Source of the DNA: a bacterium
Lineage (GTDB): Bacteria; Chloroflexota; Dormibacteria; UBA8260; Bog-877
Reading direction: 5' to 3'
DNA length: 11,022 nucleotides
Assembly: GCA_021791455.1 (NCBI GenBank)
Contig: JAJYWM010000259.1
Coordinates: forward strand, 1-11,022
Shown here: positions 6,257 through 11,022 of the stretch, in pieces
How the letters are laid out: the number at the start of each line of letters is the position of its first letter
Position numbering within the stretch: the first letter of the stretch is position 1
Made by a program: the position numbers and the translations under genes
The notes under the pieces: generated by a model
What the model saw: the letters and a program-made list of their open reading frames with translations, nothing else
What the model was told of the DNA's origin: nothing
Database searches by the model: none

Positions 6257-7009
6257 GTGGCGCGGCGGTCGAGCGGCCTGGCGCCCGTCGGCCACTCTCG
6301 GCTTCCGGAGCTCGATCGCGCCAGCCTGCGCGACCGTGCCCGCCTCGCCATCCGCGGCAGCATCGTGACCGGGGAGCTGGCCGAGGGCGCCATCTACCCG
6401 GTGGCCTATTTCAGTGAAAGGCTCGGGGTCTCCGCGACCCCCATCCGGGAGGCGCTCTTCGATCTCGCCGGGTTGGGCCTGGTGGAGGTGGTGCGCAACC
6501 GAGGCTTCCGGATACCGCCGCTCGGCAGTCGCGAGCTCGACGATCTCTACGAGGTCCGCAAGATGCTTGAGGTCCCAGCAGTCGGCAGATTGGCGCGGCG
6601 GCCGGACCGGGAGTCTTTCCAGCACTTGCGGCTCCTGGCGGAAGAGATGGTCGCCCAGGCCCGGGAGCGCCAGGTGGCCGAGTTTCTCTGGACCGATCGC
6701 TGCTTCCACCTGGGGGTGCTGGAGCGCCTGGGGAACCAGCAGCTGGTGGAGGTGGTGGCGGGCCTCCGCGACCGCACCCGTCTCGCCGGAATCAAGGGAA
6801 TGGCCGCCTCGGGCATCTTGGTGGAGACCGCCCGTGAGCACCTGGAGCTACTGGATGCTATCGAAGCCGGCGATGAGGAGGGGGCGGAGCACTGGATGAC
6901 CGACCATCTGGGCCACACGCGGGGGCTGTGGGCGGGCCGACCGGAGGGCGGTGAAGAGCCCGTGCGCGCCGATCGGTTCATGGCCGGGGACCCGTGCGGC
7001 CCCCGGTGA
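6257..7009 (+). CDS. GntR-family transcriptional regulator, FCD (FadR-type) subfamily
   Basis: A predicted DNA-binding repressor or activator of 250 residues. The N-terminal winged helix-turn-helix spans about residues 25-88, with the typical SERLGVSATPIREALFDLAGLGLVEVVRNRGFRI (53-86). The all-helical FCD effector domain (about 95-222) begins LDDLYEVRKMLEV. It keeps the metal/ligand residues expected in the subfamily: D147 and H151 in TDRCFH, H195 in REH and H217 in TDH. FCD regulators sense small carboxylates or amino-acid breakdown products. The frame is open from GTG codons at 6173 and 6218, but those would place coding sequence over the importer promoter and operator. GTG 6257 has GGAG five bases upstream and gives a normal length. 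Its position, divergent from the importer operon and beside the dyad at 6192-6209, suggests it controls that operon. Its last 32 bases overlap the opposing dehydrogenase gene. Confidence 0.9.
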   Translation: MARRSSGLAPVGHSRLPELDRASLRDRARLAIRGSIVTGELAEGAIYPVAYFSERLGVSATPIREALFDLAGLGLVEVVRNRGFRIPPLGSRELDDLYEVRKMLEVPAVGRLARRPDRESFQHLRLLAEEMVAQARERQVAEFLWTDRCFHLGVLERLGNQQLVEVVAGLRDRTRLAGIKGMAASGILVETAREHLELLDAIEAGDEEGAEHWMTDHLGHTRGLWAGRPEGGEEPVRADRFMAGDPCGPR

Positions 7010-8219
7010 CGAGGCGGCGGACGATCCTGGCGGAGGCCGGGGCCAGTGACATCCCGAGCATCCCGTGGCCACTGGCGACCAGCACATTCTCCCAACCCTT
7101 GACCCTGCCTACCGCAGGCAGGCCGTTGGCTGTCATCGGTCGGGAGCCGGCCCACTCCTCGAGCGGGGAGTCCCAGTTGAGGTGAGGAAGCAGGGACTTG
7201 GCTGCCGAGCGCAGCTTCTCGATCCGCTCTCGATCCGAATCGAGCGAGGCCAGGCCGAAATCGAGGCCAGAGGTAGCTCGCACCCGGTTCCCTGGAGAGG
7301 AGATCACCAGGTGACGGTCGACGATGTTGAGGGGGACTTCGAGCGGTCCCCCCTGCACGGTGATGCTGTAGCCGCGCCCCGGCCAGATGCGGCCTTTGTT
7401 CCCCAGGATGCGGAGCCAGCGCTCTGTCTCCCACCCCGCCGAAAGCACCAGTTGGTCCAGGGGGAGCCCGCCGAATGGGCCGCAAACTGCCGCCGCCCGC
7501 TTCCCACGCCATTCGATCTTGGTGACTTCCGCCTCGGTGCGAACGTCCACGCCGAGCCCTCGGGCGGTCAGCTCGAGCCGGTTCATGAGCCGGTCCGGAC
7601 TCAGGGCCCAGTCATCGGGGTGAAAGATGGCACCCACGAAATGACCCCGGAGCCCGGGCGCCCTGGAGGGGAGGTCCTCCGGGTGGATGATCTCGCACCG
7701 GACCCCGAGGCGCTCCTTCCAGCGGGCGTCCGCGAGACCCCGGCGGAAAGCACGGCTGGTGGCGAAGGCCGCAAGCCACCCGCTTCGGTGCAGGTCGAAG
7801 TCCGGAGCCCCCTCGGCGGCCAGTTGGGCGTACCAGCCGATGCTCTCATCCGCCAGCTCCTGGAGTCGGGGGGCGATTGGGCGCCAGGCGCCCGGCCGGC
7901 AGGCGGCGGCGAGCCTGGCCAGCCAGGACAGCTCCTCTCTTCCCTGCCAGGGCCGGAGCCGCAGGGGGGCGTCCCTGCCGAGAACGGCCGCCACCCCGTC
8001 GCGCAGAGCCGCGGGCCGCGCCAGGGGCAGGCAGTGGCTGGGGACCAGGAGGCCGGCGTTGCCGCGCGACGCCCCACCCCCGACTCTGCCCCGCTCCAGG
8101 ACCGTGACGGCAACGCCGGCCCGCGCCAGCTCGATGGCCACGGACATCCCCACCACTCCGGCGCCAAGCACGACGGCCGGCCGCGCGCACGGCGACCTCT
8201 TGTCGCTCCTGGGAGGCAT
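6978..8219 (-). CDS. DadA-like D-amino-acid dehydrogenase (FAD, DAO superfamily)
   Basis: A 413-residue flavoprotein. An N-terminal FAD Rossmann motif GAGVVG (19-24) ends in acidic E42, followed by ASRGNAG (50-56), which contacts the flavin. RGYSITV is in the middle region, and the C-terminal part has WAGSRPMTANGLPAVG (356-371) and SGHGMLGMSLAPAS (383-396). These are hallmarks of the DadA subgroup, which oxidises D-amino acids or D-imino acids to keto or cyclic imino acids and passes electrons to the respiratory chain. D-hydroxyproline dehydrogenases of hydroxyproline catabolism are close relatives. Length fits DadA (about 410-435). The ATG at 8219 has no obvious ribosome binding site and lies only eight bases from the start of the opposite flavoprotein gene, so its promoter must lie inside that gene. 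Substrate preference is not determinable here; with the OCD-family reductase and proline dehydrogenase, D-proline or cis-4-hydroxy-D-proline is a reasonable guess. Confidence 0.87.
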   Translation of the reverse strand: MPPRSDKRSPCARPAVVLGAGVVGMSVAIELARAGVAVTVLERGRVGGGASRGNAGLLVPSHCLPLARPAALRDGVAAVLGRDAPLRLRPWQGREELSWLARLAAACRPGAWRPIAPRLQELADESIGWYAQLAAEGAPDFDLHRSGWLAAFATSRAFRRGLADARWKERLGVRCEIIHPEDLPSRAPGLRGHFVGAIFHPDDWALSPDRLMNRLELTARGLGVDVRTEAEVTKIEWRGKRAAAVCGPFGGLPLDQLVLSAGWETERWLRILGNKGRIWPGRGYSITVQGGPLEVPLNIVDRHLVISSPGNRVRATSGLDFGLASLDSDRERIEKLRSAAKSLLPHLNWDSPLEEWAGSRPMTANGLPAVGRVKGWENVLVASGHGMLGMSLAPASARIVRRLVTGGRTGPRP

Positions 8220-8227
8220 GGTGACCG

Positions 8228-9403
8228 ATGGTAGGCCGCTCCGGTGCTGTGCCGGGCCTAGCCGGTCGTTCTGCCGACGTGGCCATCGTGGGGGGTGGGG
8301 TGGTGGGGTGCTCTCTGGCCTACCGCCTGGCGGAGTGCGGGCTGCGGGTGACGCTGGTCGAGCGGGGTGAGCTGGGGGCGCAGTCGACCGGTCGCTGTGC
8401 CGGGGGAGTCCGCAAGCAGTTCTCCTCCGAGGCCAACGTGCGCATCCAGCAGCTGGCCTTCGAGTTGCTCACGAGGTTTCCGGAGGAAACGGGGTTCCCC
8501 TACGACTTCCGACAGATCGGCTACCTCATGCTCCTGAGCAGCCAGGACCAGGCCAGCTCCTTTCGGGCACAGCTGGCCATGTGGCACCGGCTGGGGGTGA
8601 GCGAGGCGCGCTGGGTGGCGCCGGACGAGGTGGCCCAGATGGTCCCGGCACTTCGGGTGGACGACCTGCTCGGCGCGACCTTCTGTCCCACCGACGGCAT
8701 CGCCTCACCCAACGACGTCACCCAGGGCTATGCGGCAGCCGCCCGCCGCCGGGGAGCCCGGATCGAGCAGGGGGTCGAGGTAATTGGCATCAAGGTGGAA
8801 GCCGGCCGGGTGAGCGGTCTGGACACCAGTGCTGGGTCTCTCAGCTGCCCGCTGGTGGTGGTCTGCGCCGGCGCTTGGTCGGCGGCGCTGGTGCAGCCGC
8901 TCGGCTTCCCCTTGCCGGTCGTCCCCTACCGCCGCCACATCTTCGTCAGTGAGGCCACCCCGGCGGTCGGCCCGGACACTCCGATGACCGTGGACGTGGC
9001 CACCTCCTTCTACTTCCATCCCGAGGGCGGGGGGGCCCTTTTCGGGATGGGAGAGGCGGACGAGCGCCCGGGCTTCGAGACGGACGTCGACTGGGGCATC
9101 CTGGAACGCATGGAGCCGGTCATCCGCCACCGGATTCCGGCCCTCCTCGATGCCGGCATCCGCACCGGCTGGTCCGGCCTCTACGAGGTCACACCAGACC
9201 ACAACCCGTTCATCGGAGCGATTCCCGAGCCGGAGGGCCTCTGGTGCGCCTGTGGGTTCTCCGGCCACGGCTTCCAGCAGGCTCCGGCCGTGGGGCTGGC
9301 GCTCGCGCAGATGATCACCGGGGACGTCCCCGCGGTCGACTTGTCGGCCTTCAGCCCCAGCCGCGACCCCGTGGGGGGCAACCCCGAGGAGAACTTCATC
9401 TGA
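8228..9403 (+). CDS. SoxB-like FAD-dependent oxidoreductase (DAO superfamily)
   Basis: A 391-residue flavoprotein of the sarcosine oxidase beta-subunit/dimethylglycine dehydrogenase/proline dehydrogenase beta-subunit group. It has the FAD-binding loop VGGGVVG (21-27) with E45, then AQSTGRCAGGVRKQF (51-65), SPNDVTQGY in the middle, and the terminal GWSGLYEVTPDHNPFIG (314-330) and CGFSGHGFQQAP (342-353). The related heterotetrameric enzymes oxidise sarcosine or L-proline, but none of the usual partner subunits (soxA, soxD, soxG or a proline dehydrogenase alpha subunit) lies beside it here. It may act alone, as many uncharacterised members do. The ATG at 8228 has GGGAGG 11 bases upstream, a rather long spacing. 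The stop TGA shares its last base with the ATG of a 7-codon mini-ORF that leads into the next flavoprotein gene, so the two are probably co-translated. The chemistry (secondary or tertiary amine oxidation) is inferred from the family. Confidence 0.85.
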   Translation: MVGRSGAVPGLAGRSADVAIVGGGVVGCSLAYRLAECGLRVTLVERGELGAQSTGRCAGGVRKQFSSEANVRIQQLAFELLTRFPEETGFPYDFRQIGYLMLLSSQDQASSFRAQLAMWHRLGVSEARWVAPDEVAQMVPALRVDDLLGATFCPTDGIASPNDVTQGYAAAARRRGARIEQGVEVIGIKVEAGRVSGLDTSAGSLSCPLVVVCAGAWSAALVQPLGFPLPVVPYRRHIFVSEATPAVGPDTPMTVDVATSFYFHPEGGGALFGMGEADERPGFETDVDWGILERMEPVIRHRIPALLDAGIRTGWSGLYEVTPDHNPFIGAIPEPEGLWCACGFSGHGFQQAPAVGLALAQMITGDVPAVDLSAFSPSRDPVGGNPEENFI

Positions 9404-9426
9404 TGCTGGAAGTGGAGTCCAGGTGA
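9403..9426 (+). other. Seven-codon mini-ORF bridging two flavoprotein genes
   Basis: ATG at 9403-9405 overlaps the stop of the upstream gene (TGATG). It encodes MLEVESR and ends in a TGA at 9424-9426 that overlaps the GTG start of the next gene (GTGA). A GAGGAG lies about 11 bases before the ATG. It could hand ribosomes from one gene to the next. At this length chance is a real alternative. Confidence 0.3.
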
Positions 9427-10559
9427 CAAGCCGCGGGCCGCTCGTCGGAGTCGTGGGCTTGGGAGCCATGGGCTCGGCAACCGCCTACCATCTGGCATCT
9501 CGTGGGGCCCGGGTGATCGGCTTTGAGGCCTTCGGTCCGGCCCACGACCGAGGTTCCTCCCACGGCGAGTCCAGGATATTTCGGCAGGCGTACTTCGAGG
9601 ACACCTGCTACGTGCCGCTCCTCTTGCGGGCCTACGAGCTCTGGCGCGAATTGGAGCGGGAATCCGGCTCGAGTCTGCTCCTGATCACCCGGGGGATGAT
9701 GCTCGGCCGCGAGGCATCGCCGGCCATATCCGGGTCCCTCGCCAGTTGTCGACAATGGAATCTCCCGCACCAGCTGCTGACAGCCTCTGAGGTCAGCCGG
9801 GAGTTCCCGGCCTTCTCTCCGGATCCGGATGTCGTGGCCGTCGTGGAGCCCATGGCCGGCGTGGTGTGTCCCGAGGAGGCCATCCTGAGCTATCTGCGCC
9901 TGGGTGCGGCGATCGGCGCCGAGCTGCGCTTTGGGACCCGGGTGACCGCCTGGGAGCCCCGGGGGGCGTCGATTGAGGTGGTCACCGATTCTGGCCGCCA
10001 GCTTCTGGATCGGCTGGTCATCACCGCGGGAGCTTGGACGTCCGACCTCCTCTCCGGCTGGCCCCTCCCTCTGGAGGTGGAGCGCCAGTTGATGGTTTGG
10101 CTGGCGCCGCGAAGCACGGCCGATTTCGACCCCCAGCGCTTCCCGGTGTTCCTGTACGACCCCCCCGACGGCCCGGCGGTGTACGGCTTCCCCACCCTCG
10201 ACGGCAGATCGGTCAAGGCCGCTCGCCATCATGGGGGTGAGCTGACCACCCCCGCATCACTGCGACGCCAGTGGGATGCGGCGGAGGCGCAGGTGGTGCG
10301 CCGGGATCTTGCCGGGCTTTTGCCCGGGCTGAGGGATGCCGAAGTTGTCGCCGCCAAGGTCTGCATGTACACCGACACGCCCGATCTGCACTTCGCCTTC
10401 GGTGCCCATCCAGCCGACGAGAGGGTACAGGTGGCGTGCGGCTTCTCCGGCCACGGGTTCAAGTTCTCCCCCGTCATCGGTGAGATCATGGCCGAGCTGG
10501 CGCTCGACGGCCGGACCCGACACCCGATCGCGCCGCTGCAGGCTTCGCGATTCGGCTGA
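9423..10559 (+). CDS. Monomeric sarcosine oxidase/N-methyltryptophan oxidase-type flavoprotein
   Basis: A 378-residue enzyme expected to oxidise an N-methyl or secondary amino acid, releasing formaldehyde or a cyclic imine and H2O2. The FAD motif GLGAMG (12-17) ends in E35. RGSSHGESRIFRQAY (43-57) matches the flavin and substrate loop of monomeric sarcosine oxidase. K265 and H269 in SVKAARH correspond to the oxygen-activating Lys and nearby His. C314 in KVCMYTDTPDLHF is the expected site of the covalent 8-alpha-S-cysteinyl FAD link, and K347 lies in SGHGFKF. All active-site landmarks are present, so it is very likely functional, but the substrate (sarcosine, N-methylproline, pipecolate, N-methyltryptophan) is open. 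The GTG start has GGAG five bases upstream. It lies between the SoxB-like gene and proline dehydrogenase in one apparent operon. The partial gene at 1-99 resembles its C terminus. Confidence 0.9.
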   Translation: MTSRGPLVGVVGLGAMGSATAYHLASRGARVIGFEAFGPAHDRGSSHGESRIFRQAYFEDTCYVPLLLRAYELWRELERESGSSLLLITRGMMLGREASPAISGSLASCRQWNLPHQLLTASEVSREFPAFSPDPDVVAVVEPMAGVVCPEEAILSYLRLGAAIGAELRFGTRVTAWEPRGASIEVVTDSGRQLLDRLVITAGAWTSDLLSGWPLPLEVERQLMVWLAPRSTADFDPQRFPVFLYDPPDGPAVYGFPTLDGRSVKAARHHGGELTTPASLRRQWDAAEAQVVRRDLAGLLPGLRDAEVVAAKVCMYTDTPDLHFAFGAHPADERVQVACGFSGHGFKFSPVIGEIMAELALDGRTRHPIAPLQASRFG

Positions 10560-10588
10560 CTTCGGGTCCTCACCGGCAAGGAGGGATA

Positions 10589-10615
10589 ATGCGACGAGGG
10601 GAGGCAAGGTCTTGA
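10589..10615 (+). other. Eight-codon mini-ORF overlapping the proline dehydrogenase start
   Basis: ATG at 10589 follows a strong AAGGAGGG (10578-10585), though the gap of three bases is short. It encodes MRRGEARS and stops at a TGA (10613-10615) that overlaps the TTG start of proline dehydrogenase at 10612 (TTGA). It may be a coupling or leader peptide, or chance. Confidence 0.3.
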
Positions 10616-11022
10616 CGGGTAACAGCTGGACGCGCTCGGCCATCCTGCTGGCCGCCGGCAATCGGGGCACGGAACGGTTCATGAACCGGTACGGCATGAG
10701 GCTGGGGGCCTCCCGGTTCGTGGCCGGGGAGACCCTGGACCAAGCGGTGGACGCCATCCGCAGGCTGAACCAGGCCGGATTCAAGTGCAACGCCACCGAG
10801 CTGGGCGAGGCGGTCGCCACCGAGGCCGACGCCGATCGGGCGGTGGGGGACTACGAGGTTCTGCTGCGGCGGATGGCCTCCGAGGGGCTGCGGGCTAACG
10901 CGGCGCTCAAGCTGACCCTTCTCGGGCAGGACATCGACCCGGGGATGGCGGAGCGCAACCTGGCTCACCTCCTGGACCTGGCGCGGGAGCTGGGCCTGTT
11001 CATCCGCATCGACATGGAGGAC
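10612..11022 (+). CDS. Proline dehydrogenase, monofunctional PRODH type (3' end outside window)
   Basis: The frame is open for 137 codons to the window edge. It carries the PRODH landmarks RFMNRYGMRLGASRFVAGETLDQA (22-45), ALKLTLLGQDID (about 102-113) and FIRIDMED at the edge, which belong to the beta/alpha barrel that binds FAD. The enzyme oxidises L-proline to pyrroline-5-carboxylate and sends electrons to the respiratory chain. The N terminus goes straight into the PRODH domain without the PutA DNA-binding or arm regions, so it resembles the short Bacillus/Thermus-type enzyme (about 300 residues), of which slightly under half is seen. The TTG start is supported by GGGGAGG seven bases upstream (10598-10604). 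The next in-frame ATG is at residue 24 and would remove conserved sequence. A 52-base gap with no terminator follows the upstream flavoprotein gene, so it is probably in the same operon. A pyrroline-5-carboxylate dehydrogenase gene may follow beyond the window. Confidence 0.9.
   Translation, partial: MTGNSWTRSAILLAAGNRGTERFMNRYGMRLGASRFVAGETLDQAVDAIRRLNQAGFKCNATELGEAVATEADADRAVGDYEVLLRRMASEGLRANAALKLTLLGQDIDPGMAERNLAHLLDLARELGLFIRIDMED

Noticed and set aside
7065..8234. 389-codon plus-strand frame antisense to the DadA-like gene
   Set aside because: The opposite strand carries complete FAD and DadA motifs; this frame is compositionally a shadow.
1..11022. CRISPR arrays, tRNA/rRNA genes, insertion sequences, phage or defence genes
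   Set aside because: No regularly spaced repeats, cloverleaf-like segments, transposase motifs or terminal inverted repeats were seen. The content is metabolic.

Overview
The window is gene-dense and GC-rich, with many GTG/TTG starts, 4-nt ATGA/GTGA gene overlaps, and a binding-protein lipoprotein with an Actinobacteria-style signal peptide ending VVAAC. This suggests a high-GC actinobacterium or another high-GC soil/environmental lineage. No phylogenetic marker is present, so the taxon is uncertain.

Layout. (1) Positions 1-99 hold the last 32 codons of a plus-strand flavoprotein of the monomeric sarcosine oxidase type. (2) Positions 100-554 carry no gene I can support. (3) A minus-strand operon runs from 6137 down to 555: a branched-chain/amino-acid type ABC importer (binding lipoprotein, LivH, LivM, LivG, LivF), then an ornithine cyclodeaminase/mu-crystallin family reductase in the same frame as LivF, separated from it by one TAG. 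(4) A short divergent control region (6138-6256) contains a strong-looking sigma70-type promoter for the importer operon. An AT-rich dyad covers its -10 element. (5) A GntR/FCD regulator gene is on the plus strand. (6) A DadA-like D-amino-acid dehydrogenase gene is on the minus strand, overlapping the end of gntR tail to tail. (7) A plus-strand cluster follows: a SoxB-like DAO flavoprotein, a monomeric sarcosine oxidase/N-methyltryptophan oxidase type flavoprotein with all expected catalytic residues, and the first 137 codons of a proline dehydrogenase that runs off the window.

How the parts may work together (inference). Four DAO-superfamily flavoenzymes (one partial), an OCD/mu-crystallin reductase and a proline dehydrogenase beside one importer and one regulator look like a catabolic locus for proline-related imino acids or N-methylated amino acids. 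One coherent route is: a D-imino acid (D-proline or a hydroxyproline relative) is oxidised by the DadA-like enzyme to a cyclic imine; the OCD-family enzyme reduces it to L-proline; proline dehydrogenase carries it to pyrroline-5-carboxylate. The sarcosine-oxidase-like enzymes could feed in N-methylated substrates such as N-methylproline or sarcosine. The substrate cannot be fixed from sequence alone.
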